From positions 6,024-70,023 of the forward strand of contig JBHJGV010000040.1 of assembly GCA_050331455.1 (NCBI GenBank): a DNA stretch of 64,000 nucleotides, in the 5' to 3' direction. Shown here piece after piece: positions 43,266 to 51,997 of this stretch; within the stretch, counting starts at the first letter, position 1; each line of letters starts with the position of its first letter. Below the pieces are notes generated by a model, which saw only the letters and a list, made by a program, of their open reading frames with translations, did no database searches and had not been told where the DNA came from. Source of the stretch: CAYUYV01 sp050331455. Its GTDB lineage: Bacteria > Pseudomonadota > Alphaproteobacteria > JAJFIK01. The position numbers and the translations under genes are program-made.

Positions 43266-43637
43266 TTACCGGCGCAGAACGCGGGCCGACCAGCCACCGG
43301 ATCCGCCGCCGTTACCGGCGCTTAGAGCGGGAACGATGGCGGCAGCGAGAGTTGCATCCTCCCCGGAGCGCCGGACAGCAAGATTTTCCGCAGGACCGAT
43401 CCCGTGCGCCAGCTCGAGCACTATGCCGTGATCGATCTCGTCGCCTTCGGCCTGTACCACGATCCGGGCGCTGCCCGCGGAATCGAGGACGATCTCGGTG
43501 GAGACGGTCTCCACCGCTTCCACGGCAAGGGCAGGCCGAAACGAGCCGAAAAACCCCAGCGAAACCAGAGTGAGCACGGATAAGATCCAAACCACGCTGG
43601 CCGCATCCAGATTTTCACGATCCGCAAGGCCGGTCAT
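43266..43637 (-). CDS. Small membrane-anchored protein, possibly truncated DUF2207-like
   Basis: 123-residue product with one hydrophobic helix (VVWILSVLTLVSLGFFGSF) at about 15-35. A periplasmic part contains TVSTEIVLDSAGSARIVVQ and AEGDEIDHGIVLE, then a Gly-rich tail. The second half recalls the start of DUF2207 proteins (strand with D-G/A-S then AEGDxIxxGI), but the rest of that domain is missing; this is a weak likeness. The start overlaps the hydrolase stop in an ATGA, which strongly supports translation. Confidence 0.55.
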   Translation of the reverse strand: MTGLADRENLDAASVVWILSVLTLVSLGFFGSFRPALAVEAVETVSTEIVLDSAGSARIVVQAEGDEIDHGIVLELAHGIGPAENLAVRRSGEDATLAAAIVPALSAGNGGGSGGWSARVLRR

Positions 43638-44509
43638 GGGCCGCTGCTCCCGACGCGGCGCAGAAACCCGGCTACGGTGGCGCGGGCCTGCTCCGTCAGA
43701 TCCTGGCGATAGGGCGAGCCTTCGTCCGTTCCCAGGGCAAATTCGTCAAAGGCGTGATCGGCATCCGGAAAGGTTACGAGATCGAGCGAAAGACCTGTCT
43801 CCTCTAGCGCGCCGGCGGTCTCGAGACAGGCCAGGGCAGACACGACCTGGTCTTCCATGGGCACGAACATCAGGGTCGGCGGGGTGTGGCCCCAGCCTTC
43901 GGACCCGCTCAAGCTGAACAAGCCGCAATAAGGATAGAACAGGACCGTGCCGATCACGCCCCGGCGGATCGACGGATCCAGGGGTTGGCTGAGGCTTGTC
44001 GGGCGGCGGTCTTCAAGATCCATGGCCATCAGATCCATGATGGACCACGCACCGTGGGACTGGCCCATCAGGACGATCCGTTCAGGGTCGGTGTCCTCGC
44101 GCCGCCGGACAAGCGCCAGGGCCGCCGCCACATCGCCGGCGCGCTCCCGTCCCCAGAGGCGCGTGCCGGAGCACACATCCCGCAGGCTCTGCGCCCGATC
44201 GAGCCCCCGCAGACCGAAACTGTCCACGATCAGGGCGAGATAGCCCTCATCGGCCGCAAGCCGCGCCCATTGGGCGTGGTGGGGCCGCACGCCGCCGCAG
44301 CCGGGAAAAATGGCAAAGACTGGGAAAGGACCGGCCCCCGGGGGCCGGATGACCTCGGTATGGCCCTCGATCGCCTCGACCCAGGTGCTCAAAGAGCGCT
44401 TGGTCACGAGCCAGCCGGTGGCCTGGCCATGCAGCGCCAAAAGCGCGCCTGCGCCCGTGACGGCCAGGATGGTCAGACCGCCGATCATGATCCAGCGTAG
44501 GATACCCAT
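43634..44509 (-). CDS. Membrane-anchored alpha/beta hydrolase, dienelactone-hydrolase-like
   Basis: 291-residue protein with an N-terminal membrane anchor or signal (IMIGGLTILAVTGAGALLAL). The alpha/beta hydrolase domain has an oxyanion-hole segment (VFAIFPGCGG), the nucleophile elbow GQSHGAWS, and the catalytic Asp/His region FPDADHAFDEF. The fold is the dienelactone hydrolase type, probably periplasmic. ATG 44509 is chosen; a GTG at 44527 is in frame. The gene runs into the small membrane protein gene through an ATGA overlap. Substrate unknown. Confidence 0.83.
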   Translation of the reverse strand: MGILRWIMIGGLTILAVTGAGALLALHGQATGWLVTKRSLSTWVEAIEGHTEVIRPPGAGPFPVFAIFPGCGGVRPHHAQWARLAADEGYLALIVDSFGLRGLDRAQSLRDVCSGTRLWGRERAGDVAAALALVRRREDTDPERIVLMGQSHGAWSIMDLMAMDLEDRRPTSLSQPLDPSIRRGVIGTVLFYPYCGLFSLSGSEGWGHTPPTLMFVPMEDQVVSALACLETAGALEETGLSLDLVTFPDADHAFDEFALGTDEGSPYRQDLTEQARATVAGFLRRVGSSGP

Positions 44510-44606
44510 GCCCGTTTCCCGTTTCACCCGCCCCGCACGGGCAGCCCCTTACCGTCCCCACAAACCCGCCGTCCCCGAAATCCGGGCGGTCTCAATGGGG
44601 GAAGTC

Positions 44607-46190
44607 TCAATGGCGGAAATGGCGCATGCCCGTGAGGACCATAGCCACGCCGGCCTTGTCCGCGGCGGCAATTACTTCGTCGTCCCGCATGGCCCCACCC
44701 GGCTGGATGACCGCCGTCGCCCCCGCTTCCACAGTTTGGAGCATACCATCCGGAAATGGAAAAAACGCGTCGGAAGCCGCAACCGATCCTTTCGTGAGCG
44801 TGTCCGGCAAACCCACGGTGTCGGCGGCATCCTGCCCCTTTTGGGCCGCGATGCGCGCCGAATCCACCCGGCTCATCTGACCGGCGCCAATGCCGACGGT
44901 GGCACCGTGTCGCGCATGGACGATCGCATTCGATTTGACATGCTTTGCAACCTTAAACGCAAAGAGAAGATCTGTGGCTTCCGCCGGTGTCGGCTCGCGC
45001 TGGGTGACCACCTGCCAGTCCTCGGGCAGGACCCGGCCCGCATCGCGGGATTGGACCAGGAAGCCCCCCGCCACGCTCTTGATCTGATCGCCCGGCTCCA
45101 GCGGATCGGCGAGGCCGCCGGTCAGCAGGACACGCAGATTTTTCTTCGATGCCAGGAACGCCAGGGCGCTTTCTTCCGCATCCGGCGCAATGATGACTTC
45201 GGTGAAGCGCTCGCCGATCAGCTCCGCTGTCTGACGATCAAGCGTTGTGTTGAGCGCGATGATGCCGCCGAAAGCACTCACCGGATCGCACAGCAGGGCT
45301 TTCTCGAAAGCGACCCGCGCCGTGGGGCCGATGGCGACGCCGCAGGGGTTTGCATGTTTGATGATGGCGACCGCCGGGGCATCCTTGGGATCGAACTCGC
45401 AAACGAGTTCAAACGCGGCGTCCGTGTCGTTGAGATTGTTGTAGCTGAGTTCCTTGCCCTGAACCTGGCGGGCCGTCGCAATGCCCGGCCGGGGCGCGCC
45501 GGTCACGTAGAAAGCCGCCGTCTGGTGGGGGTTTTCGCCGTAACGCAGGGTCTGGCGCAGACGGCCCGACAGGCTGCGCCATTCCGGGGTCGGCTCGCCC
45601 AGTGTCTGGGCGAGCCAGGCTCCGATGGCACCGTCATAAGCGGCCGTCCGGGCAAAGGCCTTTGCCGCCAGACGCCGGCGATGGTCCGTGTCGAGACCGC
45701 CATTCTCGCTCAACGCCTCGAGAATGTCCGGATAGTCCCCCGGGTCCACCACCACGCCCACATGGGCATGGTTCTTGGCGGCTGAGCGGATCATGGCCGG
45801 CCCGCCGATATCGATATTCTCGATGGCCGTCTCGAAGGCAGCCCCCGAAGCGACCGTGTCCTCGAAGGGATAGAGATTGACCACCAGAAGGTCGATCCCG
45901 GCGATGCCGTGGCCCTCCATGGCGCTGCGATGCTCCGCCTTGTCCCGGTCCCCCAGCAGGCCGCCATGGACCGCCGGATGCAACGTCTTGACCCGGCCGT
46001 CCATCATTTCGGGGAAGCCCGTCAATTCGGATACGTCCTGGACGCCGAGGCCCGCCTTGCGGAGCAGGGCTGCCGTGCCGCCCGTCGAGATCAATGTCAC
46101 CCCGAGCCGGTCGAGCCCTTGTGCCAATTCCACAATCCCGCGCTTGTCCGAAACGGACAGCAACGCGCGTTTCACGGCCTTGGGCCCCAT
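44607..46190 (-). CDS. purH: Bifunctional AICAR formyltransferase/IMP cyclohydrolase
   Basis: Catalyses the last two steps of purine synthesis. The 527-residue product has the N-terminal cyclohydrolase (MGS-like) domain with LLSVSDKRGIVELAQGL, STGGTAALL and VVNLYPFEDTV. The C-terminal transformylase domain has LRYGENPHQTAAFYV, the KHANPCGVA motif with the catalytic Lys-His, and SDAFFPFPDG near the end. The start at 46190 is preceded by AGGAGAG. Its 5' end lies just after the stop of the rpe/heparinase-like gene (31 bases), as in the conserved rpe-heparinase-purH order. Confidence 0.96.
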   Translation of the reverse strand: MGPKAVKRALLSVSDKRGIVELAQGLDRLGVTLISTGGTAALLRKAGLGVQDVSELTGFPEMMDGRVKTLHPAVHGGLLGDRDKAEHRSAMEGHGIAGIDLLVVNLYPFEDTVASGAAFETAIENIDIGGPAMIRSAAKNHAHVGVVVDPGDYPDILEALSENGGLDTDHRRRLAAKAFARTAAYDGAIGAWLAQTLGEPTPEWRSLSGRLRQTLRYGENPHQTAAFYVTGAPRPGIATARQVQGKELSYNNLNDTDAAFELVCEFDPKDAPAVAIIKHANPCGVAIGPTARVAFEKALLCDPVSAFGGIIALNTTLDRQTAELIGERFTEVIIAPDAEESALAFLASKKNLRVLLTGGLADPLEPGDQIKSVAGGFLVQSRDAGRVLPEDWQVVTQREPTPAEATDLLFAFKVAKHVKSNAIVHARHGATVGIGAGQMSRVDSARIAAQKGQDAADTVGLPDTLTKGSVAASDAFFPFPDGMLQTVEAGATAVIQPGGAMRDDEVIAAADKAGVAMVLTGMRHFRH

Positions 46191-46221
46191 GCCTCGTCTC
46201 TCCTGTCTCAAAACCGGTTTC

Positions 46222-48942
46222 TCAAGCATCCCAGACGGGAAGCTCCTCGTCATCCCAGCCGACGAGGCTTCGCTCCCCCACGCTATCGTTCTGCTCGGCC
46301 AAGGCAAACCGGCCCGGCCCGGACTCCCGGAACGACGCCGGTCGTTGTTCGCCCCCACCTGCCTCGCCCCCAATCGCGTCGCCCCCAATTGCGTCGACGA
46401 CGAGCTCCTCGTCTTGGGCGCCGGCCCTGGCGGCTTTCGTGTCAAGCGCGGCACCGGCTAGGGCCCATTTGATCACCGCCCCCCGGGCGCCCAGGGATCC
46501 GCGCAGGACAATCTGGCGGGCCTGGCAGACCATGCCCTCTTCGTCCAGATAGGCGCTTTCCTCAAGGCTCACGGTGGCGCCGGCGGCCTGGAAACGCCAG
46601 CGCTCGCCCGATTGCAGGGTCAACTGGACCTGCTCCCCCGACCCCGTTAACTCCGGAATGACATCCGGGTGGAGATGAAACCGTGCCGCGAAGTCCCGCG
46701 CCCGCCGCCGGGTGCCGCCTTTTTGACGCTCGCCCCGGCGGGGCTCGGCCCAGGACAACTGATCCTCCCCTCGAATATCTGTACCCGTCTCATCCACATA
46801 GAGCCGCCGGCAGTGGAGCAGCCCGAAGGAGGATGCATACCCGTCATGGGTAGCCTCGATGAGGCTGCCTTCCTCGTGGTCCGCCCGGTCGACGATCACT
46901 GAAGACGGACCGATGATGATCCGCCCGTCACCCGACGGCAGGCGGATGGACCGGCCCCCGCGCCGGCTCGCCACGGGCGTGCCCATGAAGCGGCAGCTCG
47001 ATGTGTCGGCGACTGTCACGGTGGAGTGGGCGGCGGTCGCACGCAGGGCCTGGCGCCAGGCATCGCCCTGATCGTGGCAGGCGCCGCAATTGACGACGAT
47101 CCGCTCTGCCCCGCTGCTCAGTTCGAAGGCCAGGCACCCCGCATGGGCACCCGTCAGATTATCCCCCGGCGGACGGCCCGTATCCATGATCACCACGGCC
47201 CGGCCCCGTTCCATGCGATGGAACCCCGATGGCCGGGCCCGTTGAAGGGGCTGGGCCCCGGTCTCGTCGCCGCCGAGGATCGACGACAAATCCTCCGCAG
47301 GCAGACGCCGGCTGCCGTTGAATGCGGCGGCCACCCCATCGCCATGGCAGAAAAAGCGCAGCATGGGCGCCATGCGGTCAAGGGCATGGCGCAGGGCTTC
47401 CGGCCGCTCCCGGCGCTGGGCCGCCAGGGTGTCGTCGAGGCGCCAGAGCGCAAGATAGACCCGCGCCAGGACTTCCGGATTGCGGCTGACATGGCCGCCA
47501 TCGGGCAGGATCTGACGGGCCAGCGCTTCTTCAGTGAGGGCGAGACCGCGGGCCGTCCGCTTCTCCCCATGGGGCAGGCACAGGCCGGTCAGGGCAAGGC
47601 CGATGGCGGCCTGCAAGGCGGCCTCCCCGGCCGGAGCGAGCATCGCGGCGCGGTGCAGGTGATTGGCCTGGCGGATCGTGGAGCGCAGAAAAGCGGACCG
47701 CCAGATCAGGTCTGCCCCCGTCAGGATCATCCGCCAATGGACGAACCAGGCCGTGAGACGCGTGGCCAGAATATCGGCCCGCCAGGCCAGCGGATGCCAG
47801 CTTCCGCAGTCATGGATCCAGGTATTGACCAGCCACCGGGCCTGATCCGTCGCGTCGGCCGGCTTAAGCGCCTCCAGATGGCGCAGCCAGTCGAAGCCGA
47901 ACAGATCCTTACGCCAGGCGATGCCCGGTCCGGGACGCCGCCAGGGCGCAACGCCGGCCGGCAGGGTCTCCGTGCCGCTGCCAAAAGCATAGATGCCGTC
48001 CACGAGCCCCTGCGCGCGAAGAGGGTCCGGGATACGGGGATCGGCCGGTGCGTGGAGAATCCGGTCCGGAAGGATGCCGTGGCTGCCGGTGAGGTCCGTC
48101 AGACCCAGGATGGATCGCGCCGCCGCGATGCGGCCGGCTTCGCCCAATCGATCACCGGCCAGCCCGGCCCAGCCCTGTGCCCAGGCTGCTAGCATCATGG
48201 ATGTCCTCCGGCGGCGCCAGGGGTCGAACCGGCCGTGGACGGGCCGGTCAGGATTTCGCGCCCCCGTCATGGGCGGTCCCGCTGTGCCGCGCAGCCGCTC
48301 GATATTGCCCGCATAGGCGTCTCGTCCACCCTTGAACGTGGCCGTGCCCGCCACGAGGACCCGGGCGCCGGCGGCGATGGCCCGGGGGGCCGTGTCGAAA
48401 TTGATGCCGCCGTCCACTTCCAGGTCGATGGGGCGCCCGATGCTGTCGATCCGCTCCCGGAGGGCCTTGATCTTCTCAAGCTGGGTTTCAATGAAGGACT
48501 GGCCGCCGAAGCCGGGATTGACGCTCATCACCAGCACCAGGTCGAGATCCTCAAGCAGATAGTCAATGGACTCAAGGGGCGTCGCCGGATTGAGGGCGAC
48601 GCCGGCCTTGACGCCGAGGGCCTTGATCCGCTGGACCGTCCGATGGAGATGGGCTCCGGCCTCCGGATGCACTGTGATGATGTCGGCGCCCGCCTCGACA
48701 AAGGCCTCCACAAAGGGATCCACAGGCGAGATCATCAGGTGAACGTCGAAGGGCCGATCGGAAAACGGCCTGAGCGCCTTTACGATCTCAGGGCCGATCG
48801 TCAGGTTCGGAACGAAATGGCCGTCCATCACATCAATATGGATGTAATCGGCACCGGCCCGCGTCACCGCCTCGACCTCCTCGCCGAGACGGGCGAAATC
48901 GGCAGCAAGAATGGAAGGGGCAATGCGGACTGAATCAGCCAT
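46222..48942 (-). CDS. rpe: Fused ribulose-phosphate 3-epimerase / heparinase II/III-family protein
   Basis: A single open frame of 906 codons. Residues 1 to about 222 are a complete ribulose-phosphate 3-epimerase TIM barrel (pentose phosphate pathway): APSILAADFARLGEEV, IHIDVMDGHFVPNLTIGP, HLMISPVDPF, VMSVNPGFGGQSFI and EVDGGINFDTAP. From about 249 onward is a heparinase II/III-family protein: an alpha/alpha toroid (WLVNTWIHDCGSWHPLAWR), a beta-sandwich with GCLAFELSSGAERIVVNCG and AHSTVTVADTSS, and an acidic tail. The two are normally separate neighbours before purH. No stop lies between them. An ATG at 48198 (residue 249) has a strong GGAGGA five bases upstream, so a separate heparinase product is likely as well. 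The polysaccharide substrate is unknown. Confidence 0.9.
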   Translation of the reverse strand: MADSVRIAPSILAADFARLGEEVEAVTRAGADYIHIDVMDGHFVPNLTIGPEIVKALRPFSDRPFDVHLMISPVDPFVEAFVEAGADIITVHPEAGAHLHRTVQRIKALGVKAGVALNPATPLESIDYLLEDLDLVLVMSVNPGFGGQSFIETQLEKIKALRERIDSIGRPIDLEVDGGINFDTAPRAIAAGARVLVAGTATFKGGRDAYAGNIERLRGTAGPPMTGARNPDRPVHGRFDPWRRRRTSMMLAAWAQGWAGLAGDRLGEAGRIAAARSILGLTDLTGSHGILPDRILHAPADPRIPDPLRAQGLVDGIYAFGSGTETLPAGVAPWRRPGPGIAWRKDLFGFDWLRHLEALKPADATDQARWLVNTWIHDCGSWHPLAWRADILATRLTAWFVHWRMILTGADLIWRSAFLRSTIRQANHLHRAAMLAPAGEAALQAAIGLALTGLCLPHGEKRTARGLALTEEALARQILPDGGHVSRNPEVLARVYLALWRLDDTLAAQRRERPEALRHALDRMAPMLRFFCHGDGVAAAFNGSRRLPAEDLSSILGGDETGAQPLQRARPSGFHRMERGRAVVIMDTGRPPGDNLTGAHAGCLAFELSSGAERIVVNCGACHDQGDAWRQALRATAAHSTVTVADTSSCRFMGTPVASRRGGRSIRLPSGDGRIIIGPSSVIVDRADHEEGSLIEATHDGYASSFGLLHCRRLYVDETGTDIRGEDQLSWAEPRRGERQKGGTRRRARDFAARFHLHPDVIPELTGSGEQVQLTLQSGERWRFQAAGATVSLEESAYLDEEGMVCQARQIVLRGSLGARGAVIKWALAGAALDTKAARAGAQDEELVVDAIGGDAIGGEAGGGEQRPASFRESGPGRFALAEQNDSVGERSLVGWDDEELPVWDA
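48199..48209 (-). promoter_or_regulatory. Internal ribosome binding site in the rpe/heparinase fusion
   Basis: On the minus strand GGAGGA (48204-48209) precedes the double ATG at 48198/48195 by five bases, at the start of the heparinase-like part. It is among the best Shine-Dalgarno matches in the window and suggests a recently lost stop codon or dual translation. Confidence 0.75.
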
Positions 48943-49064
48943 GTGGTTGAACTAACACGGTGTTTGGCCCGGGAGCAAGCGCGCCACCCGGGCGGATTGG
49001 CCGATCGCGAGGCCTGACAGGGCGGAGAGGCACCATGCCGTCGCCGGTGCCGCCCACCGCGACA

Positions 49065-49595
49065 TCAATAGGTGGGATCGCGATAGGCCGGGGCGCCTGT
49101 GAAACCTCGATTGTCCGGCACGATCCGAACGCGATCACCATAGACGATCTGGACGCGGGTTCCTGTCGGGATGGCCGCATCGCCGCCCTGGACGATGTTG
49201 AACACCTGACCGTTCGAGTCCCGGATGGTGTATTCGAAAGCGTTTTTCGTTGTGGCCCGGCGCTCGATGGCGTTGCCGGCCAGGCCGCCGATCGCGGCGC
49301 CAGCGACACCGCCCACAATGCTCTCGGTGGTGCCGCCCGCAATCCCCACGCCGGTGGCCGCGCCGACGGCGGCCCCGGCCAGGGCACCCTTGCCCGATTG
49401 CTGACCTTCAATATTCACCGCACGGACATCGATCACTTCGCCATAGGCGACGCGGCTCGGCGTGCCCAGGCTGCCGCGGGACACCGTGTTGCCGCCGGGA
49501 GCCGGGGCGCAGGCGGCCAGGGCGAGGGTGCCGGCCAGTACGAGAACGGCCGCACGCAGGGGGGCCGCGGGACGCATGGAAACGAGCGTGGTCAT
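49065..49595 (-). CDS. Glycine-zipper outer membrane lipoprotein, 17-kDa antigen/SlyB-like
   Basis: 176-residue lipoprotein. The signal peptide ends in the lipobox LAAC (VLVLAGTLALAACAPAPG). The middle region is a double glycine zipper (GALAGAAVGAATGVGIAGG and IVGGVAGAAIGGLAGNAIE), followed by a small beta domain (AFEYTIRDSNGQVFNIVQ). This layout matches the SlyB and Rickettsia 17-kDa antigen families, which sit at the outer membrane. The start at 49595 is chosen so that the signal peptide has normal length; the frame runs 19 codons further upstream. It is followed by the rpe gene 122 bases away. Confidence 0.85.
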   Translation of the reverse strand: MTTLVSMRPAAPLRAAVLVLAGTLALAACAPAPGGNTVSRGSLGTPSRVAYGEVIDVRAVNIEGQQSGKGALAGAAVGAATGVGIAGGTTESIVGGVAGAAIGGLAGNAIERRATTKNAFEYTIRDSNGQVFNIVQGGDAAIPTGTRVQIVYGDRVRIVPDNRGFTGAPAYRDPTY

Positions 49596-49804
49596 GGTCG
49601 TGGTCTCCGCCAGGAAAAGGATCTCAAAATGTCTCGGCCGGAGGGGCCGCAACAGCTCCGCTTGGATATGGAGGGTCCTGGCCGGACCGCCACCCTCAAC
49701 CGCGCGTCACCGTATCAACGCGCCAATGAACCCACCGGATTCGGTCCAGATGAAGGCGTTCCGGCGGTCACAATCCGGACCCGGCCCATTTTTGCCGATG
49801 GCTT

Positions 49805-51274
49805 TTAGCTCTTTTTGCGCAAGCGGGCCGCGAAAAAGCCGTCCATGCCGCCCAGATCGGGCCAAATACACGGCAGCGTCCGCAGATCACCGTCCCGCGT
49901 GACCGCTTCTTCGAAGCCGTCGATCTCCTCGGCGTCAATGGGCACGCGCTCCACATCGGCGCGGGAGGCCAGCAGCGGCTCGATCCGTTCGGGGCCTTCT
50001 TCGGGTTGCAGAGAACAGGTGCAAAACACCAGCAAGCCGCCCGGCGCGAGGTGATCCAGGGCGTGACCCAAAAGCCGATCCTGGAGGGCCGTCAGCTTTT
50101 CCACATCCCCGGGTGTTTTCAAATGCGGGATATCCGGATGCCGGCGGATCGTGCCCGTGGCCGTGCAAGGTGCATCAAGCAGGATCCGGTGGACCGGCGT
50201 CTCGGGGATCCACGTCGTTGCATCCATTTCCACAAGGCGCGCGGGCAAATGGACCCGATCCAAATTTTCCTGGATGCGTTTCAACCGGTTGGCCGACCGG
50301 TCGACGGCGAACACCTCGGCGCCCATGGCGGCAAGCTGCATGGTCTTGCCGCCGGGTGCGGCGCACAGATCCACCACCGGCTGGCCGGGCACAGGACGCA
50401 GCAGCCGGACCGGCAGGGAGGCGGCCGCGTCCTGCACCCACCATGCGCCATGGGTGAAGCCCATGAGATGGCGCACATCGGCCAGGGGCCGGCGCAGCGT
50501 GCCGATGGGCAGCTCCGTGGCCTGAAGCCGACGGGACCAGGCCTCGCGATTGCGCGGCACCCACAGATCGAGGGGCGGCTCCTCGAGATGTTGCTCACCG
50601 ATGGCTCGGGCCGCCGAGAGCCCATAGGCGTTTTCCCAACTCGCCCAGAGCCAGTCGGGTGTGTTGATCCGGGCGGCATCCTGGGTCCGTTCAAGCGCAG
50701 CGCCGTCATGGGCCACCCGGCGCAGAACGGCGTTCACGAGACCCTTGAAGCGGTCGACCGGGGTGAGGGACACGGATTCATCGACCGCGGCATGGTTGGG
50801 CACGTCCATGAACAGAATCTGCGCGGCCCCGATGCGGAGCAGGTCGTGCACGCCGGCCCCATCCTTGGGCAAGGGATGATCCAAAAACTGTTCCAGGATG
50901 GCGTCGATCTGGCCGAGTCTGCGCAGGGTCGTCGCGGTCACAGCGCGGGTGAAGGCCCGGTCTCGGACATCAAGCCCGGCGAGAACGCCATCGGCGCTTT
51001 CCTGGGCCAGGACTTCGTCAAAGGCACGGCGCTTGCGCAACACTTGGCCGAGGCAATGCAGGGTGGCGGCCCGAGCCCGGTCGGTTCCCTGTCCAACGCT
51101 GGGTCTGGCGCTGGGTCCGGCGCTGGGCCCGAGACTGGCCCCCGCGCTGTCGTCGGTCCCGGCCTGATCAAGCGGCGCGTCCCGATGGACCGGGCTGGAC
51201 GCCGATTGCTCTGAAGGCGAAGCCTGAGACGCCACATCCGCATCGGACTGGGGTTCGGTTGCTGTCGACGTCAT
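49805..51274 (-). CDS. rsmB: 16S rRNA (cytosine(967)-C5)-methyltransferase
   Basis: Methylates C967 of 16S rRNA. The 489-residue product has a disordered N-terminus (about 1-60, Ser/Ala/Gly-rich), a NusB-like domain (about 60-190; RDRAFTRAVTATTLRRLGQID) and a C-terminal Rossmann methyltransferase with VDLCAAPGGKTMQLAAMG. The two cysteines of the m5C mechanism are in LDAPCTATG and FCTCSLQPEEG. The start at 51274 (MTSTATEP) forms an ATGA overlap with the stop of a small upstream frame. The N-terminal tail is longer than in E. coli RsmB. Confidence 0.93.
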   Translation of the reverse strand: MTSTATEPQSDADVASQASPSEQSASSPVHRDAPLDQAGTDDSAGASLGPSAGPSARPSVGQGTDRARAATLHCLGQVLRKRRAFDEVLAQESADGVLAGLDVRDRAFTRAVTATTLRRLGQIDAILEQFLDHPLPKDGAGVHDLLRIGAAQILFMDVPNHAAVDESVSLTPVDRFKGLVNAVLRRVAHDGAALERTQDAARINTPDWLWASWENAYGLSAARAIGEQHLEEPPLDLWVPRNREAWSRRLQATELPIGTLRRPLADVRHLMGFTHGAWWVQDAAASLPVRLLRPVPGQPVVDLCAAPGGKTMQLAAMGAEVFAVDRSANRLKRIQENLDRVHLPARLVEMDATTWIPETPVHRILLDAPCTATGTIRRHPDIPHLKTPGDVEKLTALQDRLLGHALDHLAPGGLLVFCTCSLQPEEGPERIEPLLASRADVERVPIDAEEIDGFEEAVTRDGDLRTLPCIWPDLGGMDGFFAARLRKKS

Positions 51275-51615
51275 GATGCGGTGCGCTCCGCGCAGGGGGA
51301 AACCGAAAGGGGCAGCGAGACGCCGGTGGTCTCGGGGCCAGTGGTCTCGGGGCCAGTGGTCTCGGGGAAGGAAAGCCCCGTGACATGGGCTCCGTACTGG
51401 GCCAAAGTAAGGGCAATGCATTGGGGACACAGAGGGCGGATGACCGCCGAAAGACTGATCGTGCTCTCCGATTTCCGCCCTCGCAAAGGGCCAAGCCGCC
51501 CTTGTCCCGCCCGCAGATCGCTCCGATCGGTAACCGGGACTTCGACTTGCAGCGATACGACCGGGGTCCAGCATGCCCGGTTGGCGTCAACCTCTGACAC
51601 GACTCGTTTATTCAT
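51271..51615 (-). CDS. Possible small protein with CPxC motif, upstream of rsmB
   Basis: 114-residue frame, MNKRVVSEVD at its start, with a CPQC motif at about residue 63 and a C-terminal run of PETTG repeats. No family recognised. In favour: the stop overlaps the rsmB start as ATGA, a layout seen repeatedly in this genome, and nothing else fills the space. Against: a poor ribosome binding site, and a repeat-derived C-terminus that shows no sign of fold. It could instead be the rsmB leader. The other strand has an open frame here as well. Confidence 0.35.
   Translation of the reverse strand: MNKRVVSEVDANRACWTPVVSLQVEVPVTDRSDLRAGQGRLGPLRGRKSESTISLSAVIRPLCPQCIALTLAQYGAHVTGLSFPETTGPETTGPETTGVSLPLSVSPCAERTAS
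51326..51370. repeat. Three 15-bp tandem units upstream of rsmB
   Basis: GTGGTCTCGGGGCCA is present at 51326-51340 and 51341-51355, with a third copy differing in the last bases at 51356-51370. Read on the minus strand it gives repeated PETTG. Confidence 0.9.
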
Positions 51616-51730
51616 GGCGCTTGATTAACAGCGTCGCGCTCCCCTGTCAGCCCTGGACACGGGCCGGTCCTGAGCCATGTTGCTGACCACCGTCCGGATC
51701 TGCGGGCGGTCACGCTGAATGAGGCGCCGG

Positions 51731-51997
51731 ATGACCGATACGACCGAACCACTTAATGCAGCCGAAGCGAAGGATACGCCGCTTCACCCCGCCAGTGCGG
51801 CCCCGGGCGCCGCCCCGGGCAAGGTTCTGACGCCGGCCGCCATCCGCGCCCTCGAAGAGGCCGAAGCGCGACGTCAAGCCGAGGCAAAAAAGAAAAAAGA
51901 AAAGAAAGATGCCAAGGAAATCGACGGTCGGGACGGGCCCGATCCCGTGCGCTATGGCGACTGGGAACTGAAAGGAACCGCCATCGATTTCTCATAG
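51731..51997 (+). CDS. Succinate dehydrogenase assembly factor 4 homologue (DUF1674)
   Basis: 88-residue protein. A disordered, Ala/Pro-rich N-terminus and a Lys/Glu helix (ALEEAEARRQAEAKKKK) lead to the conserved C-terminal motif EIDGRDGPDPVRYGDWELKG. This is the DUF1674/SDHAF4 signature (GRxGPEPTRYGDWE). SDHAF4 helps assemble or protect flavinated SdhA in mitochondria; the same role here is inferred. The start at 51731 is given with GAGG six bases upstream; ATG 51719 is in frame four codons earlier. It diverges from the rsmB block. Confidence 0.88.
   Translation: MTDTTEPLNAAEAKDTPLHPASAAPGAAPGKVLTPAAIRALEEAEARRQAEAKKKKEKKDAKEIDGRDGPDPVRYGDWELKGTAIDFS

Noticed and set aside
49031..49053. 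GGCACC/GGTGCC hairpin as terminator of the lipoprotein gene
   Set aside because: Only 6 bp of stem, an 11-base loop and no U tract.
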